This document shows positions 13,450 to 25,790 of a stretch of 64,000 bases of DNA, in pieces. The position numbers were made by a program, and so were the translations under genes. This stretch comes from Spongilla lacustris. Taxonomy: Eukaryota > Porifera > Demospongiae > Spongillida > Spongillidae. Within the stretch, counting starts at the first letter, position 1. Every line of letters starts with the position of its first letter. The DNA lies in assembly GCA_949361645.1 (NCBI GenBank), contig OX442435.1, forward strand, positions 3,954,220-4,018,219, in the 5' to 3' direction. The notes under the pieces were generated by a model, which was not told where the DNA came from, did not search any database, and saw only the letters and a list, made by a program, of their open reading frames with translations.

Positions 13450-14500
13450 ATCCATATGTACATAGATTTACTAACTAGTAATGGTTTAATTATTAAAACT
13501 CATTATCATGATTTTAATGATACTACCTGTATTGTGAATATCTCAGTGTAGAAATAACACTTATGGTTTAACATGGTTTATCATAAACCATTCAATGGTA
13601 AATTAAATCTAATACACTCAGACATGCTATCCATATGTACAAAGACTTACTAACTAGTAATAGTTTAATTATTAAAAGTCGTTATTCTGATTTTAATGAT
13701 ACTACCAGTTATGTGAATATCTCAGTGGAGAAATAACACGTATGGTTTATCATGGTTTATCATAAACCATTCAATGGTAAATTAAATCTAATACACTCAG
13801 ACATACTATCCATATGTATATAGATTTACTGACTAGTAATGGTTTAATTATTAAAATTCATTATTATGATTTTAATGATACTACCTGTATTGTGAATATC
13901 TGAGTGTAGAAATAACAATTATGGTTTAACATGGTTTATCATAAACCATTCAATGGTAAATCAAATCTAATACACTCAGACATACTATCCATATGTACAT
14001 AGATTTACTAACTAGTAATGGCTTAATTATTAAAAGTCGTTCTTATGATTTTAATGATACTACCTGTATTGTGAATATCTCAGTGTAGAAATAACACTTA
14101 TGGTTTAACATGGTTTATCATAAACCATTCAATGGTAAATTAAATCTAATAAACTTAAACATACTATCCATATGTACATAGATTTACTAACTAGTAATGG
14201 TTTAATTATTAAAACTCATTATCATGATTTTAATGATACTACCTGTATTGTGAATATCTCAGTGGAGAAATAACACATGGTTTAACATGGTTTATCATAA
14301 ACCATTCAATGGTAAATTAAATCTAATACACTCAAACATACTATCCATATGTATATACATTTTCTAACTAGTAATAGTTTAATTATTAAAAGTCGTTATT
14401 GTGATTTTAATGATACTACCTGTATTGTGAATATCTCAGTGTAGAAATAACACTTATGGTTTAACATGGTTTATCATAAACCATTCAATGGTAAAATAAA
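13450..14500 (+). repeat. Roaming ~1-kb HOR module, copy 4
   Basis: TTCTG marker at 13,685, 7,521 bp (42 monomers) from the 6,164 marker. It overlaps block A copy 2. One private change is TATATAGATTTACTGAC near 13,817, where the other copies read TACATAGATTTACTGAC. Confidence 0.82.
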
Positions 14501-15285
14501 TCTAATACACTTAAACATACTATCCATATGTACATAGACTTACTAACTAGTATTGGTTTAATTATTAAAAGTCATTATCATGATTTTAATGATACTACCT
14601 GTATTGTGAATATCTCAGTGTAGAAATAACACTTATGGTTTAACATGGTTTATCATAAACCATTCAATGGTAAATTAAATCTAATACACTCAAACATACT
14701 ATCCATATGTATATACATTTTCTAACTAGTAATAGTTTAATTATTAAAAGTCGTTATTGTGATTTTAATGATACTACCTGCATTCTGAATATCTCAGTGT
14801 AGAAATAACACTTATGGTTTAACATGGTTTATCATAAACCATTCAATGATAAATTAAATCTAATATACTCAAACATACTATCCATATGTATATACATTTA
14901 CTAACTAGTAATGGTTTAATTATTAAAAGTCGTTCCTATGATTTTAATGATACTACCTGTATTGTGAATATCTCAGTGTAGAAGTAATACTTATGGTTTA
15001 ACATTGTTTATCATAAACCATTCAATGGTAAATTAAATCTAATACACTCAGACATACTATCCATATGTACACAGATTTACTAACTAGTAATAGTTTAATT
15101 ATTAAAGTCGTTATTATGATTTTAATGATACTACCTGTATTGTGAATATCTCAGTGTAGAAATAACACTTATGGTTTAACATGGTTTATCATAAACCATT
15201 CAATGATAAATTAAATCTAATACACTCAAACATACTATCCATATGTATATACATTTACTAACTAGTAATGGTTTAATTATTAAAA
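13954..15285 (+). repeat. HOR block A, copy 2
   Basis: Second copy of the block that begins the window, with the same ordered set of variant monomers. It shows that stretches of at least 7 monomers were copied as one unit over nearly 14 kb. Upstream, at about 13,450-13,953, it continues into the module carrying CCAGTTATGTG near 13,704, as also found near 4,500-5,000. Confidence 0.88.
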
Positions 15286-15569
15286 GTCGTTATCATGATT
15301 TTAATGATACTACCTGTATTGTGAATATCTCAGTGTAGAAATAACACATATGGTTTAACATGGTTTATCATAAACCATTCAATTGTAAATTAAATCTAAT
15401 ACACTCAGACATACTATCCATATGTACATAGATTTACTAACTAGTAATGGTTTAATTGTTAAAAGTCGTTATTATGATTTAAATGATACTACCTGTATTG
15501 TGAATATCTCAGTGTAGAAATAACACTTATGGTTTAACATGGTTTATCATAAACCATTCAATGGTAAAT

Positions 15570-18460
15570 TAAATCTAATACACTCAGACATACTATCCAT
15601 ATGTACATAGATTTACTAACTAGTAATGGTTTAATTTTTAAAAGTCGTTATTATGATTTTAATGATACTACCTGTATTGTGAATATCTCAGTGTAGAAAT
15701 AACACTTATGGTTTAACATGGTTTATCATAAACCATTCAATGGTAAATTAAATCTAATACACTCAGACATACTATCCATATGTACATAGATTTACTAACT
15801 AGTAATGGTTTAATTATTAAAAGTCATTATCATGATTTAAATGATACTACCTGTATTGTGAATATCTCAGTGTAGAAATAACACTTATGGTTTAACATGG
15901 TTTATCATAAACCATTCAATGGTAAATCAAATCTAATACACTCAGACATACTATCCATATGTACATAGATTTACTAACTAGTAATGGTTTAATTATTAAA
16001 AGTCGTTCTTATGATTTTAATGATACTACCTGTATTGTGAATATCTCAGTGTAGAAATAACACTTATGGTTTAACATGGTTTATCATAAACCATTCAATG
16101 GTAAATTAAATCTAATACACTTAAACATACTATCCATATGTACATAGATTTACTAACTAGTAATGGTTTAATTATTAAAACTCATTATCATGATTTTAAT
16201 GATACTACCTGTATTGTGAATATTTCAGTGTAGAAATAACACTTATGGTTTAACATTGTTTATCATAAACCATTCAATGGTAAATTAAATCTAATACACT
16301 CATACATACTATCCATATGTATATACATTTACTAACTAGTAATGGTTTAATTATTAAAAGTCGTTCCTATGATTTTAATGATACTACCTGTATTGTGAAT
16401 ATCTCAGTGTAGAAATAACACTTATGGTTTAACATGGTTTATCATAAACCATTCAATGGTAAATTAAATCTAATACACTTAAACATACTATCCATATGTA
16501 CATAGATTTACTAACTAGTAATGATTTAATTATTAAAAGTCGTTATTGTGATTTTAATGATACTACCTGTATTGTGAATATCTCAGTGTAGAAATAACAC
16601 TTATGGTTTAACATGGTTGATCATAAACCATTCAATGGTAAATTAAATCTAATACAAACTGACATACTATCCATATGTACATAGATTTACTAACTAGTAA
16701 TAGTTTAATTATTAAAAGTCGTTATTATCATTTTAATGATACTACCTGTATTGTGAATATCTCAGTGTAGAAATAACACTTATGGTTTAACATGGTTTAT
16801 CATAAACCATTCAATGGTAAATTAAATCTAATACACTCAAACATACTATCCATATATACATACATTTACTAACTAGTAATGGTTTAATTATTAAAAGTCG
16901 TTCCTATGATTTTAAAGATACTACCTGTATTGTGAATATCTCAGTGTAGAAATAACACTTATGGTTTAACATGGTTTATCATAAACCATTCAATGGTAAA
17001 TTAAATCTAGTACACTTAAACATACTATCCATATGTACATAGACTTACTAACTAGTATTGGTTTAATTATTAAAAGTCATTATCATGATTTTAATGATAC
17101 TACCTGTATTGTGAATATCTCAGTGTAGAAATAACACTTATGGTTTAACATGGTTTATCATAAACCATTCAATGGTAAATTAAATCTAATACACTCAGAC
17201 ATACTATCCATATGTACATAGATTTACTAACTAGTAATGGTTTAATTATTAAAAGTCGTTATCATGATTTTAATGATACTACCTGTATTGTGAATATCTC
17301 AGTGTAGAAATAACACTTATGGTTTAACATGGTTTATCATAAACCATTCAATGGTAAATTAAATCTAATACACTCAGACATACTATCCATATGTACATAG
17401 ATTTACTAACTAGTAATGGTTTAATTTTTAAAAGTCATTATTATGATTTTAATGATACTACCTGTATTGTGAATATCTCAGTGTAGAAATAACACTTATG
17501 GTTTAACATGGTTTATCATAAACCATTCAATGGTAAATTAAATCTAATACACTCAGACATACTATCTATATGTACATAGATTTACTAACTAGCAATGATT
17601 TAATTATTAAAAGTTGTTAAAGTGGTTATTATGATTTTAATGATACTACTTGTATCGTGAATATCTCAGTGTAGAAGTAGTAACACATGGTTTAACATGG
17701 TTTATCATAAACCATACCATGGTAAATTAAATCTAATACACTCAGACATACTATCGATATGTAAATAGATTTACTAACAAGTAATGGTTTAATAATTAAA
17801 AGTCGTTATTGTGATTTTAATGATACTACCTGTACTGTGAATATCTCAGTGTAGAAATAACACTTATGGTTTAACATGGTTTATCATAAACCATTCAATG
17901 GTAAATTAAATCTAATACACTTAAACATACTATCGATATGTACATAGATTTACTAACTAGTAATGGTTTAATTATTAAAAGTCGTTATCATGATTTTAAT
18001 GATACTACCTGTATTGTGAATATCTCAGTGTAGAAATAACACATATGGTTTAACATGGTTTATCATAAACCATTCAATATTAAATTAAATCTAATACACT
18101 CAGACATACTATCCATATGTACATAGATTTACTAACCTAGTAATGGTTTAATTGTTAAAAGTCGTTATCATGATTTAAATGATACTACCTGTATTGTGAA
18201 TATCTCAGTGCAGAAATAACACTTATGGTTTAACATGGTTTATCATAAACCATTCAATGGTAAATTAAATCTAATACACTCAGACATACTATCCATATGT
18301 ACATAGATTTACTAACTAGTAATGGTTTAATTATTAAAAGTCGTTCTTATGATTTTAATGATACTACCTGTATTGTGAATATCTCAGTGTAGAAATAACA
18401 CTTATGGTTTAACATGGTTTATCATAAACCATTCAATGGTAAATTAAATCTAATACACTC
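15570..18460 (+). repeat. HOR block B, copy 2
   Basis: Second copy of the 9,657-12,100 block. It carries a two-monomer (357-bp) extra segment at about 16,484-16,840, marked by GTTGATCATAAACC, CAAACTGACAT and TTATTATCATTTTAATG. That same marker set recurs at about 19,380-19,640 and 20,270-20,530, which suggests where the segment came from. Part of the block is copied again from about 18,480. Confidence 0.88.
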
Positions 18461-19020
18461 AGACATACTATCCATATGTACATAGATATACTAACTAGTA
18501 ATGGTTTAATTTTTAAAAGTCGTTATTATGATTTTAATGATACTACCTGTATTGTGAATATCTCAGTGTAGAAATAACACTTATGGTTTAACATGGTTTA
18601 TCATAAACCATTCAATGGTAAATTAAATCTAATACACTCAGACATACTATCCATATGTACATAGATTTACTAACTAGTAATGGTTTAATTATTAAAAGTC
18701 ATTATCATGATTTAAATGATACTACCTGTATTGTGAATATCTCAGTGTAGAAATAACACTTATGGTTTAACATGGTTTATCATAAACCATTCAATGGTAA
18801 ATCAAATCTAATACACTCAGACATACTATCCATATGTACATAGATTTACTAACTAGTAATGGTTTAATTATTAAAAGTCGTTCTTATGATTTTAATGATA
18901 CTACCTGTATTGTGAATATCTCAGTGTAGAAATAACACTTATGGTTTAACATGGTTTATCATAAACCATTCAATGGTAAATTAAATCTAATACACTTAAA
19001 CATACTATCCATATGTACAT

Positions 19021-19915
19021 AGATTTACAAACTAGTAATGGTTTAATTATTAAAACTCATTATCATGATTTTAATGATACTACCTGTATTGTGAATATCT
19101 CAGTGTAGAAATAACACTTATGGTTTAACATTGTTTATCATAAACCATTCAATGGTAAATTAAATCTAATACACTCATACATACTATCCATATGTATATA
19201 CATTTACTAACTAGTAATGGTTTAATTATTAAAAGTCGTTCCTATGATTTTAATGATACTACCTGTATTGTGAATATCTCAGTGTAGAAATAACACTTAT
19301 GGTTTAACATGGTTTATCATAAACCATTCAATGGTAAATTAAATCTAATACACTTAAACATACTATCCATATGTACATAGATTTACTAACTAGTAATGAT
19401 TTAATTATTAAAAGTCGTTATTGTGATTTTAATGATACTACCTGTATTGTGAATATCTCAGTGTAGAAATAACACTTATGGTTTAACATGGTTGATCATA
19501 AACCATTCAATGGTAAATTAAATCTAATACAAACTGACATACTATCCATATGTACATAGATTTACTAACTAGTAATAGTTTAATTATTAAAAGTCGTTAT
19601 TATCATTTTAATGATACTACCTGTATTGTGAATATCTCAGTGTAGAAATAACACTTATGGTTTAACATGGTTTATCATAAACCATTCAATGGTAAATTAA
19701 ATCTAATACACTCAGACATACTAACCATATGTAAATAGATTTACTAACTAGTAATAGTTTAATTAGTAAAAGTCTTTATCATGATTTAAATGATACTACC
19801 TGTATTGTAAATATCTCAGTGTAGAAATAACACTTATGGTTTAACATGGTTGATCATAAACCATTCAATGGTAAATTAAATCTAATACAATCAGACATAC
19901 TATCCATATGTACAT
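19021..19915 (+). repeat. Five-monomer tandem duplication, unit 1 (895 bp)
   Basis: Marked by TTTACAAACTAG (19,025), CATTGTTTATC, CTCATACATAC, AATGATTTAATT, GTTGATCATAAACC, CAAACTGACAT, TAATTAGTAAAAGTCTTTATC and ATTGTAAATATC in order. The set repeats at an offset of 895 bp. Confidence 0.92.
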
Positions 19916-20810
19916 AGATTTACAAACTAGTAATGGTTTAATTATTAAAACTCATTATCATGATTTTAATGATACTACCTGTATTGTGAATATCTCAGTG
20001 TAGAAATAACACTTATGGTTTAACATTGTTTATCATAAACCATTCAATGGTAAATTAAATCTAATACACTCATACATACTATCCATATGTATATACATTT
20101 ACTAACTAGTAATGGTTTAATTATTAAAAGTCGTTCCTATGATTTTAATGATACTACCTGTATTGTGAATATCTCAGTGTAGAAATAACACTTATGGTTT
20201 AACATGGTTTATCATAAACCATTCAATGGTAAATTAAATCTAATACACTTAAACATACTATCCATATGTACATAGATTTACTAACTAGTAATGATTTAAT
20301 TATTAAAAGTCGTTATTGTGATTTTAATGATACTACCTGTATTGTGAATATCTCAGTGTAGAAATAACACTTATGGTTTAACATGGTTGATCATAAACCA
20401 TTCAATGGTAAATTAAATCTAATACAAACTGACATACTATCCATATGTACATAGATTTACTAACTAGTAATAGTTTAATTATTAAAAGTCGTTATTATCA
20501 TTTTAATGATACTACCTGTATTGTGAATATCTCAGTGTAGAAATAACACTTATGGTTTAACATGGTTTATCATAAACCATTCAATGGTAAATTAAATCTA
20601 ATACACTCAGACATACTAACCATATGTAAATAGATTTACTAACTAGTAATAGTTTAATTAGTAAAAGTCTTTATCATGATTTAAATGATACTACCTGTAT
20701 TGTAAATATCTCAGTGTAGAAATAACACTTATGGTTTAACATGGTTGATCATAAACCATTCAATGGTAAATTAAATCTAATACAATCAGACATACTATCC
20801 ATATGTACAT
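19916..20810 (+). repeat. Five-monomer tandem duplication, unit 2 (895 bp)
   Basis: Copy of the unit just upstream with all its markers. After 20,811 the sequence changes to the TTTAAATATTAAAAG variant and enters the second HOR domain of the array, which runs to about 50.6 kb. Confidence 0.92.
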
Positions 20811-21660
20811 AGATTTACTAACTAGTAATAGTTTAAATATTAAAAGTCGTTATTATCATTTTAATCATACTACCTGTATTGTGAATATCTCAGTGTAGAA
20901 ATAACACTTATGGTTTAACATGGTTTATCATAAACCATTCAATGGTAAATTAAATCTAATACACTCAAACATACTATCCAAATATATATACATTTACTAA
21001 CTAGTAATGGTTTAATTATTAAAAGTCGTTCCTATGATTTTAATGATACTACCTGTATTGTGAATATCTCAGTGTAGAAATAACACTTATGGTTTAACAT
21101 GGTTTATCATAAACCATTCAATGGTAAATTAAATCTAATACACTCAGACATACTATCCATATGTACACAGATTTACTAACTAGTAATATTTTAATTATTA
21201 AAAGTCGTTATTATGATTTTAATGATACTACCTGTATTGTGAATATCTCAGTGTAGAAATAACACTTATGGTTTAACATGGTTTATCATAAACCATTCAA
21301 TGGTAAATTAAATCTAATACACTCAGACATACTATCCATATGTACATAGATTTACTAACTAGTAATGGTTTAAATATTAAAAGTCGTTATGATGATTTTA
21401 ATGATACTACCTGTATTATGAATATCTCAGTGTAGAAATAACACTTATGGTTTAACATGGTTTATCATAAACCATTCAATGGTAAATTAAATCTAATACA
21501 CTCAGACATACTATCTATATGTACGCAGATTTACTAACTAGTAATGGTTTAATTGTTAAAAGTCGTTATGATGATTTAAATGATACTACCTGTATTGTGA
21601 ATATCTCAGTGTAGAAATAACACTTATGGTTTAACATGGTTTATCATAAACCATTCAATG

Positions 21661-21839
21661 GTAAATTAAATCTAATACACTCAGACATACTATCCATATG
21701 TACATAGATTTACTAACTAGTAATGGTTTAATTATTAAAAGTCGTTATTATGATTTTAATGATACTACCTGTATTGTGAATATCTCATTGTAGAAATAAC
21801 ACTTATGGTTTAACATGGTTTATCATAAACCATTCAATG
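21661..21839 (+). repeat. Representative Sat-179 monomer
   Basis: A typical full-length 179-bp unit, used here to describe the anatomy. In order it carries: a CATATG palindrome (in CCATATGTAC); an ACTAGT palindrome; a short dyad TTTAATTATTAAA; the block GATACTACCTGTATTGTG; the block ATATCTCA(G/T)TGTAGAAATAA; then two direct ATGGTTTA copies and the strong dyad, and finally CAATGGTAAATTAAATC leading into the next unit. Reading from ATGTAC the frame stays open for about 31 codons, until the TAG in GTGTAG, with a TAA two codons later. Since 179 is not divisible by 3, the frame shifts at every monomer boundary. Confidence 0.95.
21805..21833. other. Phased ATGGTTTA pair plus 19-bp dyad, example of the element in nearly every Sat-179 monomer
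   Basis: ATGGTTTA at 21,805-21,812 is repeated exactly 10 bp downstream at 21,815-21,822. The second copy is the left arm of the dyad ATGGTTTATCATAAACCAT (21,815-21,833), which has 9-bp perfect arms around a single central C. The element recurs roughly every 179 bp across 1-53 kb. It is recognisable even in decayed copies, for example near 62,585 (opposite strand) and 63,711. One turn of helix between the direct copies and the dyad suggests a protein-binding array or cruciform-forming site. Binding is inference. The element does not match the CENP-B box as I know it. Confidence 0.85.
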
Positions 21840-22080
21840 GTAAATTAAATCTAATACACTCAGACATACTATCCATATGTACATAGATTTACTAACTAGT
21901 AATGGTTTAATTATTAAAAGTCGTTATTATGATTTTAATGATACTACCTGTATTGTGAATATCGCAGTGGAGAAATAACACTTATGGTTTAACATGGTTT
22001 ATCATAAACCATTCAATTGTAAATTAAATCTAATACACTCAGACATACTATCCATATGTACATAGATTTACTAACTACTA

Positions 22081-22560
22081 ATGGTTTAATTATTAAAAGT
22101 CGTTAGGATGATTTAAATGATACTACCTGTATTGTGAATATCTCAGTGTAGAAATAACACTTATGGTTTAACATGGTTTATCATAAACCATTCAATGGTA
22201 AATTAAATCTAATACACTCAGACATACTATCCATATGTACACAGATTTACTAACTAGTAATATTTTAATTATTAAAAGTCGTTATTATGATTTTAATGAT
22301 ACTACCTGTATTGTGAATATCTCAGTGTAGAAATAACACATAGTTTAACATGGTTTATCATAAACCATTCAATTGTAAATTAAATCTAATACACTCAGAC
22401 ATACTATCCATATGTACATAGATTTACTAACTACTAATGGTTTAATTATTAAAAGTCGTTAGGATGATTTAAATGATACTACCTGTATTGTGAATATCTC
22501 AGTGTAGAAATAACACTTATGGTTTAACATGGTTTATCATAAACCATTCAATGGTAAATT
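22081..22560 (+). repeat. GTTAGGATG monomer pair, founding example of a recurring dimer
   Basis: The variant CGTTAGGATGATTTAAATG with AACTACTAATGG occurs at 22,101 and 22,457. The same monomer recurs at 26,391, 28,718, 29,074, 30,864, 31,220, 37,302, 37,658, 41,057, 41,413 and 49,819, usually as a pair about 356 bp apart. The intervening monomer has CACATAGTTTAACATGG, which alters the upstream ATGGTTTA copy. This is a useful marker of HOR register in the 21-50 kb domain. Confidence 0.85.
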
Positions 22561-23269
22561 AAATCTAATACACTCAGACATACTATCCATATGTACATAG
22601 ATTTACTAACTAGTAATGGTTTAAATATTAAAAGTCGTTATGATGATTTTAATGATACTACCTGTATTATGAATATCTCAGTGTAGAAATAACACTTATG
22701 GTTTAACATGGTTTATCATAAACCATTCAATGGTAAATTAAATCTAATACACTCAGACATACTATCTATATGTACGCAGATTTACTAACTAGTAATGGTT
22801 TAATTGTTAAAAGTCGTAATGATGATTTAAATGATACTACCTGTATTGTGAATATCTCAGTGTAGAAATAACACTTATGGTTTAACATGGTTTATCATAA
22901 ACCATTCAATGGTAAATTAAATCTAATACACTCAGACATACTATCCATATGTACATAGATTTACTAACTAGTAATGGTTTAATTATTAAAAGTCGTTATT
23001 ATGATTTTAATGATACTACCTGTATTGTGAATATCTCATTGTAGAAATAACACTTATGGTTTAACATGGTTTATCATAAACCATTCAATGGTAAATTAAA
23101 TCTAATACACTCAGACATACTATCCATATGTACATAGATTTACTAACTAGTAATGGTTTAATTATTAAAAGTCGTTATCATGATTTTAATGATACTACCT
23201 GTATTGTGAATATCTCAGTGTAGAAATAACACTTATGGTTTAACATGGTTTATCATAAACCATTCAATG

Positions 23270-24280
23270 GTAAATTAAATCTAGTACACTCAGACAAACT
23301 AACCATATGTAAATAGATTTACTAACTAGTAATAGTTTAATTATTAAAAGTCGTTATCATGATTTAAATGATACTACATGTATTGTAAATATCTCAGTGT
23401 AGAAATAAAACTTATGGTTTAACATGGGTTATCATAAACCATTCAATGGTAAATTAAATCTAATACACTCAGACATACCATCCATATGTACATAGATTTA
23501 CTGACTAGTAATGGTTTAATTATTAAAAGTCATTATTATGATTTTAATGATACTACCTGTATTGTGAATATCTCAGTGTAGAAATAACACTTATGGTTTA
23601 ACATGGTTTATCATAAACCATTCAATGGTAAATTAAATCTAATACACTCAGACATACTATCCATATGTACACAGACTTACTAACTAGTAATAGTTTAATT
23701 ATTAAAAGTCGTTATTATGATTCTAATGATACTACCTGTATTGTGAATATCTCAGTGTAGAAATAACACTTATGGTTTAACATGGTTTATCATAAACCAT
23801 TCAATGGTAAATTAAATCTAATACACTCAAACATACTATCCATATATATATACATTTACTAACTAGTAATAGTTTAATTATTAAAAGTCGTTATTGTGAT
23901 TTTAATGATACTACCTGTATTGTGAATATATCAGTGTAGAAATAACACTTATGGTTTAACATGGTTTATCATAAACCATTCAATGGTAAATCAAATCTAA
24001 TACACTCAGACATACTATCCATATGTACATAGATTTACTAACTAGTAATGGTTTAATTATTAAAAGTCGTTCTTATGATTTTAATGATACTACCTGTATT
24101 GTGAATATCTCAGTGTAGAAATAACACTTATGGTTTAACATGGTTTATCATAAACCATTCAATGGTAAATTAAATCTAATACACTTAAACATACTATCCA
24201 TATGTACATAGATTTACTAACTAGTAATGGTTTAATTATTAAAACTCATTATCATGATTTTAATGATACTACCTGTATTG
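23270..24280 (+). repeat. HOR block C, copy 1
   Basis: CTAGTACACTCAGACAAACTAACC (23,281), TACATGTATTGTAAATATC, CATGGGTTATCATAAACC, GATTCTAATG and GAATATATCAG (23,924) recur in order at 31,495-32,500, at an offset of 8,225 bp. Confidence 0.85.
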
Positions 24281-24299
24281 TGAATATCTCAGTGGAGAA

Positions 24300-25790
24300 A
24301 TAACACTTATGGTTTAACATGGTTTATCATAAACCATTCAATGGTAAATTAAATCTAATACACTCAGACATACTATCCATATGTACATAGATTTACTGAC
24401 TAGTAATGGTTTAATTATTATAAGTCATTATCATGATTTTAATGATACTACCTGTATTGTGAATATCTCAGTGTAGAAATAACACTTATGGTTTAACATG
24501 GTTTATCATAAACCATTCAATGGTAAATTAAATCTAATACACTCAGACATACTAACCATATGTAAATAGATTTACTAACCAGTAATAGTTTAATTATTAA
24601 AAGTCGTTATCATGATTTAAATGATACTACCTGTATTGTAAATATCTCAGTGTAGAAATAACACATGGTTTAACATGGTTGATCATAAACCATTCAATGG
24701 TAAATTAAATCTAATACAATCAGACACACTATCCATTAGTACATAGATTTACTAACTAGTAATAGTTTAATTATTAAAAGTCGTTATTATCATTTTAATG
24801 ATACTACCTGTATTGTGAATATCTCAGTGTAGAAATAACACTTATGGTTTAACATGGTTTATCATAAACCATTCAATGGTAAATTAAATCTAATACACTC
24901 AGACATACTATCCATATGTACATAGATTTACTAACTAGTAATGGTTTAATCATTAAAAGTCGTTATCATGATTTTAATGATACTACCTGTATTGTGAATA
25001 TCTCAGTGTAGAAAGAACACATATGGTTTAACATGGTTTATTATAAACCATTCAATGGTAAATTAAATCTAATACACTCAGACATACTATCCATATGTAC
25101 ATAGATTTACTAACTAGTAATGGTTTAATTATTAAAACTCATTATCATGATTTTAATGATACTACCTGTATTGTGAATATCTCAGTGTAGAAAAAAAACT
25201 TATGGTTTAACATGGTTTATCATAAACCATTCAATGGTAAATTAAATCTAATACACTCAGACATACTATCCATATGTACACAGATTTACTAACTAGTAAT
25301 AGTTTAATTATTAAAAGTCGTTATTATGATTTTAATGATACTACCAGTATTGTGAATATCTCAGTGGAGAAATATCACGTATGGTTTAACATGGTTGATA
25401 ATAAACCATTCAATGGTAAATTAAATCTAATACACTCAGACATACTAACCATATGTAAATAGATTTACTAACTAGTAATAGTTTAATTAGTAAAAGTCGT
25501 TATCATGATTTAAATGATACTACCTGTATTGTAAATATCTCAGTGTAGAAATAACTCTTATGGTTTAACATGGTTGATCATAAACCATTCAATGGTAAAT
25601 TAAATCTAATACAATCAGACATACTATCCATATGTACATAGATTTACTAACTAGTAATAGTTTAAATATTAAAAGTCGTTATTATCATTTTAATCATACT
25701 ACCTGTATTGTGAATATCTCAGTGTAGAAATAACACTTATGGTTTAACATGGTTTATCATAAACCATTCAATGGTAAATTAAATCTAATA
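24300..25790 (+). repeat. HOR block D, copy 1
   Basis: Matches 32,884-34,374 at an offset of 8,584 bp (48 monomers), including TAACCAGTAATAG, CACACTATCCATTAGTAC, TTTAATCATTAAAAG, GAAAGAACACATATGG and one 62-codon monomer (25,274 and 33,858). A private difference is AGAAAAAAAACTT near 25,188, where the partner reads AGAAATAAAACTT. Confidence 0.87.

Noticed and set aside
21815..21833. CENP-B box
   Set aside because: The dyad does not match the CENP-B box pattern as I know it; only the idea of a recurrent binding site is similar.
25274..25462. A conserved 62-residue gene family present in ten copies
   Set aside because: The frames lie wholly within satellite monomers, depend on two stop-destroying changes, and are conserved because whole blocks were duplicated. 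Neighbouring non-coding positions are equally conserved.
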